Positions 32,030-42,532 of a DNA stretch of 64,000 bases are shown in pieces. The translations under genes and the position numbers were made by a program. Positions within the stretch are counted from its first letter, which is position 1; the number at the start of each line of letters is the position of its first letter. This DNA is from Mytilus californianus (Eukaryota; Mollusca; Bivalvia; Mytilida; Mytilidae), in contig NW_026262581.1 in NCBI RefSeq assembly GCF_021869535.1, forward strand, positions 101,993,771 through 102,057,770, written 5' to 3'. Below the pieces are notes generated by a model, which ran no database searches, had not been told where the DNA came from, and saw nothing but the letters and a program-made list of their open reading frames with translations.

Positions 32030-32520
32030 AAGAAGATGTGGTATGAGTGCCAATCAGACAACTATCCATCCAAGTCACAATGTGTAAAAAGTAAACAATT
32101 ATACCCGTAATTAGACCTGTTTTCATTTAAAAGGCAGTGCTACGTGTAACTATATGCATCGAAGATAATAAGACCTCCAGGAGCATAAATTGTCGAAAAG
32201 TGAATATCTTTGTATATATAATGCTAAATACATCCACGAATGAGTGAAGCGAGAGGGGGTCCGGTTGTTTTCCCCTTGAAATATCTTAATGTGTACGTTT
32301 TTGTTTCCGTCAGGGTCAAATCAAAGAAGCTATATCATTTAATTTTACATACAGGTGTAAAGAAGATGTTCTTTCTATAACCATACAAACTTTTCTGATT
32401 AGGTCCCATTAAAGTCATGAATTAGAGATTACAGACACAACATAAACAGATTCCTTAGCCTCATTTTAGACATATACCCCGAATTTGACTACAGCAGTTA
32501 TATCAATACCAGAGTTTTAG
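32030..32520 (+). repeat. Interspersed repeats, block A of a collinear pair
   Basis: It starts with the AAGATGTGGTATGAGTGCCA family. From 32119 to 32510 it aligns with 57283-57690: AAGATAATA(A/T)GACCTCCAGG, CACGAATGAGTGAAGCGAGA, GATGTTCTTTC, TTTTCTGATTAGGTCCCATT and ACATATACCCCGAATTTGAC. Confidence 0.75.
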
Positions 32521-32534
32521 TGCCCAACTGTTTG

Positions 32535-33078
32535 AAAAATCGTGCACACGATTGTGAAACTCGTGCGCACGACTTTGAATCTCGTGCGTACGACATTTAA
32601 AAAATGGTGCACAGGATTTTCAAACTGGCGCGCATGACTTACAAAAATTGGTGCGCACGACTTTTAAGAACTGGTGCGCACGATTTTGAAATTGGTGCTC
32701 ACGACTTTCAAACTGGCGCGCACAACTTTAAAGAACTGCTGCGCACGACTTTCAAACTGGTGCTCACGACTTTCAATCTGGTGCGCATGAGTTTCATAGT
32801 CGTGCGCATCATTTTAAAAGTTGTGCGCATCATTTTAAAAGTTGTGCGCATCCTTTTAAAAGTTGTGCGCGCCAGTATGAAAGTCGTGTGCGCCAGTTTG
32901 AAAGTCATGCGCACCAGTTTGAAAGTCATGCGCACAAGTTATAAAGTCGTGCGCACCAGTTCTTGAAAGTCATGAGCACTATTTTAAAAGTCGTGCGCAC
33001 TATTTTGAAAGTCGTGAGCACTATTTTAGAAGTCGTGCGCGCCAGTTTGAAAGATTATTCAAACTAGTGCGCACCAGA
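32535..33078. repeat. 21-bp minisatellite in two halves of opposite orientation, centred on GTGCGCAC
   Basis: Left of about 32795 the unit reads GGTGCGCACGACTTTCAAACT. Right of it the unit is the reverse complement, GTTTGAAAGTCGTGCGCACC. The whole is therefore an imperfect inverted repeat about 540 bp long, with a self-complementary GTGCGCAC core in most units. Unit lengths vary from about 21 to 24 bp. Because 21 is a multiple of three, long frames stay open on both strands (for example 32604-32966). They have no initiation context or domain and are not genes. Confidence 0.9.
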
Positions 33079-33135
33079 TTAAATCTCCGGCAAACGAAAA
33101 AATGTATATTTACTTGACACTTTTGAAGGGGCTCC

Positions 33136-33490
33136 GTAATTATGCTTTAATATACTGACTGTATTATCAACTACAAAAACGTTTTTTTTTGTGTCTTTGT
33201 TTCATTTAACTGTAAGTGTGTTTGAATTTTAAATATAGTTGTGTTGTATGTATGTGATGTATGTTTACATAATTTTGGCTGCTGCATCCCAGATATGGCC
33301 ACGTTAACCAATTATGCCTGTTTAGATTGCGTACCACATTTGGCAATATTATTGAACATTAAACAACTGTCAAACAAGTGGGTGTATTAGCTAGCTAGAA
33401 ATCAGATTTAACCCACCCTTTTCTTAGGAAAATGCCTGTGTCAAGTCAGGAATATGACAGTTGTTTTCCTGCGGTTTTTTTAACAATGTT
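33136..33490 (+). repeat. 3' tail repeat, block B of the collinear pair
   Basis: From TATACTGACTGTATTATCAA through GTATGTTTACATAATTTTGG and TGTCAAGTCAGGAATATGAC it matches 58250-58520 in the same order. Confidence 0.65.
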
Positions 33491-34149
33491 TTTTTTCCTA
33501 ATTTTTCCAATAATCACCAAGGATCTTCGTTTTATAGATATGACTGTGCATAAAAATTAAAGGAAATCAAATGAGAGAATCTTAACTTTTCAAACGACAT
33601 AAAACTTATACAGGACTGAAAGACGGATTTAGATTGTTAAAAGAAACTGGTCGGTGTGCATTACCAAATAATCAGATCAAATGGCATTGAACCATCATAG
33701 CCCTATTCACAAACAAAAATGAAGCGAAATAAGTCATGCAAATCCATTCTTTTGTTATACCAATTACAAATATGAATTATCATTTGTTTAAACAAAAATT
33801 TGATCGTTTTCGTGGATTTTTGCAATTACAAATAAGCGGCAACAGATCTTTCACGATCATTTTCATGATCATCAAAATGTGGTACCCGATTTTTCACGAT
33901 CCGAAATATCAAATTTTTATAAATATTACCATTTTTGCAAAGTTTCTGATTAAACTGAATCAAAATAACTTTCTGAACTATTTTAAACAGTAAAATTGAA
34001 CGATATTTTTAAGAGAAGGTAGTTTATGCATTAGAAATTTGAAAACAAATCATGTTTGTTTACATTTTTATTTCTCTGAAATTTCGATGAGCAATCTGCC
34101 TTTTGTAGTTTTGTAAAAACGGTGTACTTTTAAGCCTTGGTTTTCTCAG
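33491..34149. other. Sequence interrupting blocks B and C
   Basis: Blocks B and C are adjacent at 58.52 kb but separated here by about 650 bp. This part includes GATCTTTCACGATCATTTTC at 33.85 kb, itself related to block C. No gene was recognised. Confidence 0.4.
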
Positions 34150-34385
34150 ATACTGATCATAATGTTGAACCATTTTGACAGACAGTTATATTTTTTCCAA
34201 TATTTGTCACTATTATTGATTAAATTAGATTATTTACTGACATTGCATGTGTCTTCTCGATAAGATTTCATTCACGATCCTATACCAGAAGTTTTACGAT
34301 CCAATCGCAATACTTGACCACCGTTACTTATTCTTTCACGATCATTTTTCTCGATATACCGAATGACAGCTGTGATTGGGAAAAG
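34150..34385 (+). repeat. Interspersed repeat, block C of the collinear pair
   Basis: GTTGAACCATTTTGACAGAC, GCATGTGTCTTCTCGATAAG, CGCAATACTTGACCACCGTT and CTCGATATACCGAATGA match 58540-58735. The last part is inverted at 31020-31110. Confidence 0.75.
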
Positions 34386-34609
34386 TAGTGTAACGCGTAG
34401 AAAATTCAAAGGTTTTTATATTACTGCAAAATTGTAAAGTTTGTGGTGGAAAAGGTCACTAGAAATTTTAAGAATCCACATCTGATTGATGAAACAATTT
34501 TTAATTAGCACTGGAATATAGAGTAAAATTTCATACAATGTATCATTTATCATTATATCTATATAAAGGGTTGTCAACTGAACTTAAAAGTTTCTAATTC
34601 TGAAGTAAT
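34386..34609. other. Non-coding, nothing recognised
   Basis: Short AT-rich stretch. Confidence 0.3.
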
Positions 34610-34765
34610 GATATCATTTTGGTGGGGTTCGTGTTGCTCAGTTTTTAGTTTTCTATGTTGTGGGTGGTATAATGTTCTTTATCTTTTGATCGTTTTTTGC
34701 TTTTTGCCATGGCATTGTCATTTTGTTTTCGACTTTGAATATCCCTTGGGTATCTTTCGGCTCTC
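34610..34765 (-). repeat. Interspersed repeat, gaaagatacc family (minus strand)
   Basis: GGTGGGGTTCGTGTTGCTCA, TTTAGTTTTCTATGTTGTG, TTTTTGCCATGGCATTGTCA and GGGTATCTTTCGG are the family in reverse. The closest partner is 37378-37530. Confidence 0.65.
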
Positions 34766-35673
34766 TTTTTGAAGCTCCAGCGATCAATTTTACACACCAA
34801 GACTGCTTGGTATACATGATATCAGGCACATACACAAGGAACGCACCACTTGCTACGATGCACCACCACCAATTACAAAAAACATCCGGAATATCTGTCC
34901 ACAACAGGAACACAATAAACTAGTAAAGACGGCAGATGGAGAGAAAAAAATCCTTACAGAAAAAAATCTATTTACCCAATAATACGGGCATAAAATAAAA
35001 CATAAACACGTGGAATAGAAATAAATATAAACATTTAAAGCACATAGCCAGAAATTAGTAGTACTTTTGCTAATTAATATTCATAATATGTAAATGAGAA
35101 TTGTACCACGTGATAATAGTTTGAACTGGACTGGCTTGATATCATTAAAATCTTTAAAACACGGATATTATAAGTTGCCCGTCACAGAGTCCTTGTTTAT
35201 AATCACTCTGATATTTCCGTAAAGTTGTCAGGCGGTCAAAATCAAGGTTTGGACTTGCTTATTCTTTGGACATTCAAGTTTCAAGTTTCATCCCCGCAAC
35301 CTGTTTTTGTAATGACCTTGTTAGCCAATTTTCAACACGAAGTTTGCAAATTTGACGTTTCAGCCATTTTAGCCTGTATTTTATACTGCAATGTTAAAAG
35401 CCTCTCGCTTCGATTTTTAAAATAGCTCAGGAACCTTGATTTTTGCAACGACAGTCATTATGTTTCGTTAAAATGGTGTATATTGTTGTGTATATTTATT
35501 TTCTGTCCCCGCAACCTGTCTATCACTTAAATTAAAGTTAAAACAGACATTTTTTTCAAAAATTCCCTATCATTTCAATATAATTTCCGTGACCCGTATC
35601 CGATTTCTTTAGTATAATATTCAAATAAGCAAAGTGGCATTGATTTCTGGATATGAGAAGAACTTGAGAGCCT
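34766..35673. other. Non-coding stretch
   Basis: Contains two CCCCGCAACCTG blocks (near 35.29 and 35.51 kb) and the CAATAATACGGGCATAAAAT segment, which recurs at 35.93 kb as CTATAATACGGATATAAAAG. No gene was recognised. Confidence 0.35.
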
Positions 35674-35720
35674 CCTCATGGGGTTTTTGATTATGTGACT
35701 ACTTAGACACCCCCATGAGG
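35674..35720. repeat. 10-bp perfect hairpin CCTCATGGGG/CCCCATGAGG
   Basis: 35674-35683 pairs with 35711-35720 around 27 nt. A related CCCATGAGGGGC occurs at 24.17 kb at the start of a gaaagatacc repeat. Confidence 0.75.
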
Positions 35721-37205
35721 GGCCTCATTTGAAATTCGAAATTTCAAAAATCGAAAGCCTTCTGGGTAAAATATTATGAAGCGTATGTATACATGCACTA
35801 AAATGTTGTGATTAGTGAAAAAACGTCCACCACAAAAGAAATGTAAGACGTTATCTTTATTTTGTTTTCGAATATCGAAATTTCCCATAGTCCTTCTGAT
35901 TGTCAAATTGCGAAAAAAATCAATTTATCCTATAATACGGATATAAAAGAAAACAAAAATACGTGGAATAGAAATAGATATAAACCTGGTTAATGAGTGA
36001 AAGCTCAAAGTACTTCCAATGTTGTTGTCAGTCATACAAAGTAAATTAATTTGATAAATTATGAAGGAAAATATGATCTTTTACAAACATATTTTTTTTG
36101 GATTTTAATTCAAAGAGTAAATAAAACAAAAGATTTTACTATTGTCCCAAACTATAAATAAGCGATTTGATATAGACCCAAAATACCAAAGGCAAGAATT
36201 GAACAACACAAGTTTATTCATAACCCTCTTCAATATGCTTTTAAAGCCAACAAGGGAAATTGTGAATGACTATTCCTATAGAAATGTTTATCACAAACGA
36301 AAATTCATTTCGTTGTATAATTCATCTTAAGTTATGAACGTTTCTATCCCTTTTTGGAATTTAGTCTGAAACATCACTGCAAACATAAACATCAGTACAT
36401 TCATACCATTTACAATTTATTTTGACTATTTCCGTATTAGAAACATATTAAAAGTTTCTTTAAATCATCTATCTGGAATAGCTTTACCTTAGATTATACC
36501 AACTGACAAGAATTCCTTGCGGTATTATTAAGGTTAAAGAGGTGGAAAAATATTTCAATAAGGATTTATTGTGAAAGTAGAATTCAACCTTCACATTTAG
36601 ATAAAGTTCGTTGTGAATCCCTGTATTTCTATTGTATAATTGTAATTTGTGCACTTTTGAAAAATAAAATACTGTTTAAACTAAATTTAATTGTTTCATT
36701 AAATAGCAAAAAAAAAAATTACATTCCAAGTCAGCAGTTTTGTCTTTTCTATCTTTTTTATTCTCCTGCTTTGCAAACTCCTTCCTTCGTAACAGGAGCG
36801 ATTAATGCATATATATTTACACATAACAAACATTGTAGAAGCGAAATGAGTAGAATACACAATATCAAACAGTATAAATATTTTTACAAAACTAAATGTA
36901 TACCTAAATCTATTGACCAGATAGCAAAAAGTCCGTGCAATCTGTAAAGTTTAAATAACCACGTGATCACATGAATACAATCAAATGATAATGGATAGTA
37001 ACAAAAAGTGTAATATATATACACATATATACAGACGTCCTTATTGTTTCTAATAGTTATCCTTATATTTCAATAAATTTGATTGAAAACTGATCTTGCA
37101 GGCAGTATCAATTATTTATTTTTGTCTTTCAAGGAAATTTTGATCTTAACCATTTGAAAAGTCTGAACCTTTAAACTTTAAGTCACTTATTAATAAGATG
37201 GTCTT
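35721..37205. other. AT-rich non-coding stretch, nothing recognised
   Basis: The 96-codon frame at 36657-36947 shows no domain and is rich in N, K, I and Y as expected from base composition. Confidence 0.4.
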
Positions 37206-37209
37206 CAGA

Positions 37210-37372
37210 TATTTTCTAGTTCTTAATTAAAAAATTAAAAATTTTTACGACAGTTTGCTTGCAGTCAACCCGGTAATCTTCCTTAGCTTTTCAGAGTTCA
37301 GTATGTTATTGTTTTGTACAGGCAAACACCAACTACTTAACACAGTTGATCATATCTTGCAAGCTAATTTAC
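37210..37372 (+). other. Sequence resembling part of the candidate GPCR intron
   Basis: TTCAGTATGTTATTGTTTTG, TACAGGCAAACACCAACTAC and GATCATATCTTGCAAGC align with TTCAGTATGTTGTTGTTTCA and its sequel at 17.67-17.75 kb. With the exon remnant at 38412 it suggests a duplicated receptor locus. Confidence 0.45.
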
Positions 37373-37377
37373 TTATT

Positions 37378-37532
37378 TTTGGTGGGGTTCGTGTTGCTTA
37401 GTCTTTAGTTTTCTATGTTGTGTTTTGTGTATTATTGTTTGTCTGTTTGTCTTTTTCTTTTTTAGCCATGGCGTTGTCAGTTTATTTTCGATTTATGAGT
37501 TTGAATGTCCCTCTTGATATCTTTCGCCCCTC
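37378..37532 (-). repeat. Interspersed repeat, gaaagatacc family (minus strand)
   Basis: GGTGGGGTTCGTGTTGCTTA, TTTCTATGTTGTGTTTTGTG, AGCCATGGCGTTGTCAGTTT and TTGATATCTTTCGCCCCTC follow in order. Confidence 0.7.
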
Positions 37533-38411
37533 TTTATTACCACAGTAGCTAAGTCTGAAAATTGTCTGAAACACTGAGTATGACTTCGTAATCCATTATT
37601 TAGACTATTAAGAGCTTTTCTTATTATTATGTTTGTTAGTACAAACGTGTTTCCTGTGTCCTCTTTGTATAATGTCTTGCACTATCCATTACATGATCTT
37701 TCATGATCCGATCGCCATAACGTATTCTTTCAAATTCATTTCTCTCTTTATAGAGTGAAGGTCGTGGGAATGCACAGAAATATTGCATAAGGGAATATAC
37801 CGCGAAGTTGATTATTGCAAACTAGAGAAATATGATCTCAAGCATTAAAAAAATAGCAAAGCCTTCAAACATAAACAACTCATTAAAAAAGAGCGAAAAT
37901 ATATATTTACGTTTGAAAGCTATATGTTTTGTTATTAAAAATATTCGCCAAATATAGAAAGGGGTCATTATCTTTTCCGATCTTAGCGTCAGTGCACCCG
38001 TTCCTTGTTAGGTTAAAATTTTGGTTTAAGGTTGGTCACCACGAAGTAAAACTAAGTACACATTTCAAAATATAATTATGTTATTTAATTAGGATTTTGA
38101 CACAAATTTTGCGGTTCTGTGCATATGAACAAGCGATAGAGTAAGAAGGGCATCAGAAGTCCAATGGACACATATTCGTCTTTCTGAAAAGTATTTAAAT
38201 GTAATTTTTTATGTTATAAACTCGTATATGCCAACATCAAACATGAATATCACCAAAAGTAAGTAATTACGGATTTACTTTGATTGTAAACTTCTGTTAG
38301 TTCAACCTGCTATATGTAGCCCTGTTCATAGTACTAATGTGTCTACCACATTTAGAAATAAAGCTTTTGTCCAAAAAATTTGAGTAACATCATTATTTTG
38401 TTTTTTGGCAG
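37533..38411. other. Non-coding stretch before the GPCR exon remnant
   Basis: Includes GATCTTTCATGATCCGATCG at 37.7 kb, related to block C at 34.2 kb. Otherwise nothing was recognised. Confidence 0.35.
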
Positions 38412-38553
38412 ACGATGATTATGTCCAATGGAACCACACTTAAATATAGAAGTGTCATCACACCATTATTAAGAATAGTTCTATTCATCATAAAATAAAA
38501 AAATTCCCGTACTAGTCAGTATATGTTATATTTTCGTATGCTTTACATACCTC
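38412..38553 (+). pseudogene. Decayed paralogue of the GPCR exon (N-terminus and TM1)
   Basis: After a GTTTTTTGGCAG acceptor the sequence encodes TMIMSNGTT, the counterpart of TTMLSNETT at 22191, with the same spacing from the splice site and the same phase. LLRIVLFII and, after a frameshift and stop, PVLVSICYIFVCFTYL match the receptor's SLRIVFAVF and PVLVNIFYVVVCFTTL. Similarity stops near 38553 and the other six helices are missing. The shared exon start supports the 22191 boundary of the intact gene. Confidence 0.75.
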
Positions 38554-39085
38554 TGCTCTATCGAATAGCTTTTACATATAGTAAATACGCTACGCTCGTG
38601 CATGTTCACTTGGGATTGAAGGTCTCAATTAAAAACGAAATAATTTTTAATATTTGCCAATAAATGTACATTTTTGTTTGAAAATAAAGAAAACTAAAAA
38701 ATAAATTATGAGAAGATAGCTTTCATAACGTTAATTTTAAAATAAAAGGAAAATTGGAGTCACAAACTCTTTTAAAAATTATAAGTCTTGTATCTTTGAT
38801 GAATTTTCTTGTGTAAAAAACTTTTATTCAAAAAATGAAAATGTGTATGTAGTGATCATGTACATTCTCACTGAAAGGCCGCTGACAGACAGTGTTAACG
38901 TAAAATTATTGTTAAAAATCAGTGTAATTGATAGTCAGTGACAACCACAATAAGGGTTAATTGTTCAGTAATGCTAATGCCATTACTGGCTCCTCCCCTT
39001 AAACATCATAACGATTTATAAAACAGACATTTATATTATGAAAACAAATGAAACCATTACACATATGGTTCTAATAAATGAAATG
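38554..39085. other. AT-rich non-coding stretch
   Basis: No continuation of the receptor paralogue and no repeat family was recognised. Confidence 0.35.
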
Positions 39086-39089
39086 GACA

Positions 39090-39205
39090 CTTTATAAATT
39101 TCGTGCGTCCAAATGGCTTTTCTGGATTTCCCTTCACCAAACTTAAAACCTAAATATTTGAAAGCCAGGGATGCGTAAATTCGCTGCAACGTTAGCTGTA
39201 TAACC
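39090..39205 (-). repeat. Interspersed repeat, partner of 28600-28710 (minus strand)
   Basis: On the minus strand CATCCCTGGCTTTCAAATAT, GGGAAATCCAGAAAAGCC and GGACGCACGAAATTTATAAA follow one another. Confidence 0.5.
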
Positions 39206-40245
39206 AAAATGGACCTTAACAGAATAGCCAAATTTATCTAAGGTAAACTTTGCATGAGGTAGTTGGACCCATAGTTTCTTAATAATTTTTTAATTTATAA
39301 ATGGTGAATTTTTAATAAGTACATGTATATGTTATAAATCATGTCAGTACCGAAGTACTGACTACTGAGCTGATGATATTATGTCTATACGTATGTGATC
39401 ACCTTAATCCCTTCGCCCCAATCCCACCTGTAGTCGTGATGGCGACCACCATTCTGTGATGGCCTGTATGACCCTCTATAGTTTTTTAGAACTGCCCCAG
39501 CTCAACTGTCTTTACAGCAGGGACTTCAACCATGCAATTCATGGTCCATAAACTCTTCTCAGATGTGTGATTATGAAAATATGGCAACTTTAATGGCCTT
39601 TTTTAGAGTTCAAAATCAGAAAAACGTGAAAAGTAGCCAAAATCAGGTGGGGGTGGGAGTCTTTTTATGGCCACTACGTTACTTGTATGGGCTGTAGGTA
39701 TCAACTATTATCATAAATACATGCATAGATGGTACAGGAACACAAGGAGGTATAATATGGCCAAAAGAAATCTGGTCTGTAAAATCTAGGTCACCGTTTT
39801 GTCAGAAATCGGTAGAAACGGACATTTAGGCATACTTGGCTGGCCAATAATAATTCCCCAGCAAGATTCTAAAGTCACATTTACTTCCAGTCAGTATGGA
39901 TAGACTGCTGTAACTGTAAGGTAATACTTGAATGAAAAAGAAACACAGTTTAGTTAATTTTCACCTCTCAAGGTCGTATTAAAATCGAAAAATAGACTGA
40001 AAATGACCATTTTTCAGTAGGGGTGGGTTCAAACCCACCAAAAAATATTTATGTTTTACGGGAGCCCAGTTTTGAAACACTTCGAATTGTCTTCCTTTGA
40101 CCAGAAAAAATCAATTATATCTTCCATTACATTTGTTAAGTTCAAATTGTAGCTAGTAAATAATTCACTATTAGTAATTTGATAATACCACAAAAATTGG
40201 CCCTTTTAAACATATTCACAGAGGACCTTAAATATGAATCACTTA
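39206..40245. other. Unrecognised, partly less AT-rich sequence
   Basis: 39.40-39.56 and 39.64-39.88 kb are less AT-rich than the flanks and could be element-derived or exonic, but no frame or domain is convincing. A short CAGTACCGAAGTACTGACTA piece at 39.35 kb belongs to the repeat seen at 26.25 kb. Confidence 0.3.
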
Positions 40246-40910
40246 TAGGGTCTTTGCATCGGAATTAAATATATTTATTCTAAAACCAGTTGTTGTCATG
40301 ACACGGGTTATGTTCTTCTCATATATTTTATGATGGTATAATACTAAACCCCTAACAGGAGGGATTGTGCCTGATATTCATATGATGAAGACATAATCTT
40401 TCAATCAGTTTAATTGAGGTCCGGAGCTGGCATGTCAGTAACTGCTAGTAGTCTGTTGTTATTTATTGATTATTGTCATTTTGTTTATTTTCCATTGTTT
40501 CCTATTCTGACATCGGACTCGGACTTCTCTTAAACTGAGTTTTACTGTGCGTACTGTTGTGCGTTTGTTTTTTCTACAGTGGCTAGAGGTATAGGGGGAG
40601 GGTTGAGATATCAAAAAACATGTTTAACCCCGCCGCATTTTTGCGCCTGTCCCAAGTCAGGAGCCTCTGGCTTTTGTTAGTCTTGAATCATTTTTAATTT
40701 TAGTTTCTTGTGTATAATTTGGAGTTTAGTATGACGTCCATTATCACTGAACTAGTATACATATTTGTTTAGGGGCCAGCTGAAGGACGCCTCCTGGTGC
40801 GGGAGTTTCTCGCTGCATTGAAGACACATTGGTGGCCTTCGGCTGTTGTCTGCTCTATGGTCGGGTTGTTGTCTCTTTGACACATTCCTCATTTCCATTC
40901 TCAATTTTAT
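40246..40910 (+). mobile_element. 5'-truncated 3' tail of the retroelement family, copy 3
   Basis: It begins inside the last codons of the reverse transcriptase (AGGGTCTTTGCATCGGAATT, compare AGGGTCTTTGCATCGAAAAT at 12670). It then follows the tail through CTGGCATGTCAGTAACTGCT and GGGGGAGGGTTGAGAT to CTCAATTTTAT. Confidence 0.75.
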
Positions 40911-41791
40911 TGCATGGCAGGCGGTGCATGCTAATCAGTAGACGCGCACTTCTGTCGACGAACCCCTGTTGACAATTCGTGATTATGCTTTTCTCTCTTG
41001 TATATTCAATATGAGGTATAATCATAGCATATCTTCTTAATTTATATCAAGGAAGAAAAAAACCCCGCTTTTTATTGAGGAGATAGAAATTGGGGTTGAG
41101 ATGGTGGATGATTGCATAAGGAATTTAGAAATGAATATTTTGGCCAGGACTGAAACAAAAATAATCTTGCCCAAAACAGGATTGAATAAATGTTTTGCCC
41201 ACCAAACTGAAAGAAATAAATGGGTACACAAAGTGCAAAAAAACGAAATTTATGAACATTCCGTCAGAAAAAAAATCTTCCTCACCAACACTCTCTAATA
41301 TCAAATGGTCGTCCCTGTTTGGTAATTATATAACACAAATCTTGTCCGTGGATGCCGTTTGTTTTAAATTCACATAAAATCATCATTGAAGTACCTGCTT
41401 TGATAATTATTTCCATAAAACCAACAATCAATAAAATAAACTAATGTGACAATTTATTTTTTACCAAATGCATAGTTTGATTAAAGAGTCCAGAAATACT
41501 TTATTGTCTCTATTACAAATTGGAAAGAAAAGATAATACCAGCGAAGCAATACAAAATAATAGTCGAAGTTGCACAGACATTACCATGATTAAATTAAAA
41601 AAAAGACGAAAACAAAACCAAAAACGTCCACAAATCAACAGCACACAGAACGTTACAGATTAATCAACACAAACTAGTAGAATCAAATTACCGGTTCTAC
41701 CCCAAATCTATTTTCAAGGTAAAACACTGCATGAAACCTAAAAAATGGCAAAAATGCTAACGTATGGTATGATGCAACAAGTATCTCAAAA
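40911..41791. other. Left flank of the Polinton
   Basis: An open frame at about 41050-41298 (VDDCIRNLEMN onward) matches no family I recognise. I looked for long terminal inverted repeats shared with 50.5-50.7 kb and for an rve-type integrase and found neither. Confidence 0.35.
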
Positions 41792-42241
41792 ATGACAAAA
41801 AAAAAAAGAAGAGGGGGATTGATTAGCTTAGAGGGAAGCGTTAGTAAGGGTATCAAAACTATGGCATCAAGATTATTATCATCATCTGACAATATGAATA
41901 TTGGAGATGAATTTCTTAGCGTAGAATCCTTGAAAAAAGAGGCATGCAAACAGGAACAGGAAAAGATACAGAAACAGGAACAGGAAACCCTAGCATGGAG
42001 GAACTTGCCCATTGGAGTATATTATAAAATCCTACATGTGAAAGAGCTAAATACTCAGTATGGAGAAGCCTAAATCCTCACAATGAAAAACCGTGAGGGG
42101 AAAACAGTCAAAGTGTGGGCTTGCAGTCGACTTATTGAAGAAACGGAAAGTCTAGATGGGGCCTATGTAAAAAGCAATGGGAAAAAATTGGGTAAAAAAT
42201 CCAATCGGGAATACAATTCATATGACCTCGTTAGGATGTAA
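41792..42241 (+). pseudogene. Small conserved Polinton ORF upstream of polymerase B
   Basis: A 150-codon frame interrupted once by TAA at 42071-42073. It carries WRNLPIGVYYKILHVKELNT and, after the stop, KTVKVWACSRLIEETESLDG. I recall a similar product next to polymerase B in invertebrate Polintons, but its function is not known to me; a nucleic-acid-binding role would be a guess. A leader copy ends at the in-frame ATG at 41861, which may be the true start. One substitution would account for the break. Confidence 0.55.
41827..41860 (+). promoter_or_regulatory. Repeated gene leader, copy 1
   Basis: A 34-nt segment with core AGGGAAGCGTTAGTAAGGG followed by TATCAAAACT sits directly before ATGGCATCA at 41861. 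Copies 2 and 3 precede the two candidate polymerase starts. Confidence 0.5.
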
Positions 42242-42411
42242 GTAATTTTTTCAGAAAAAAAAAGTCGGTATTTTTTAACTTCCGGTCTGGTTCCAAAAAA
42301 AAACGGACAAGAAATTAAAATCATACAGATGGAAGGGAGGGGAGGGGTTGATTATCACGACACATGCGTAGTAAGAAGAAAACCTGAACGAATATCACAA
42401 AATTGAAATGG
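42242..42411. other. Intergenic gap between the small ORF and polymerase B
   Basis: A-rich with two poly-A runs and a GGAGGGGAGGGG purine run. No gene. Confidence 0.5.
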
Positions 42412-42445
42412 CTTAAAGGGAAGCACCAGTAGGGGTATCAACACT
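42412..42445 (+). promoter_or_regulatory. Repeated gene leader, copy 2
   Basis: AAAGGGAAGCACCAGTAGGG followed by GTATCAACACT ends exactly at the ATG at 42446. Length 34 nt, as in copy 1. Confidence 0.55.
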
Positions 42446-42497
42446 ATGGAATCACCATCACCTGAAAAAATGAGTATCGAGGGAAAAGGGTTTAACA

Positions 42498-42532
42498 CTT
42501 TAAAGGAATGCGTCAGTAGAGGTAATAAGAAT
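42498..42532 (+). promoter_or_regulatory. Repeated gene leader, copy 3
   Basis: TTAAAGGAATGCGTCAGTAG followed by AGGTAATAAGAAT, 35 nt, ends at the ATG at 42533, whose product starts MASLQNMSAEELP. This may be the ancestral polymerase start, with copy 2 a local duplication. Confidence 0.5.

Noticed and set aside
32604..32966. 120-codon open frame
   Set aside because: It is produced by a 21-bp minisatellite whose unit length is a multiple of three. The opposite strand is open as well, and no domain is present.
41101..41298. Additional Polinton gene at the left flank
   Set aside because: The frame is open upstream as well but shows no motif of integrase, ATPase or any other known Polinton protein.
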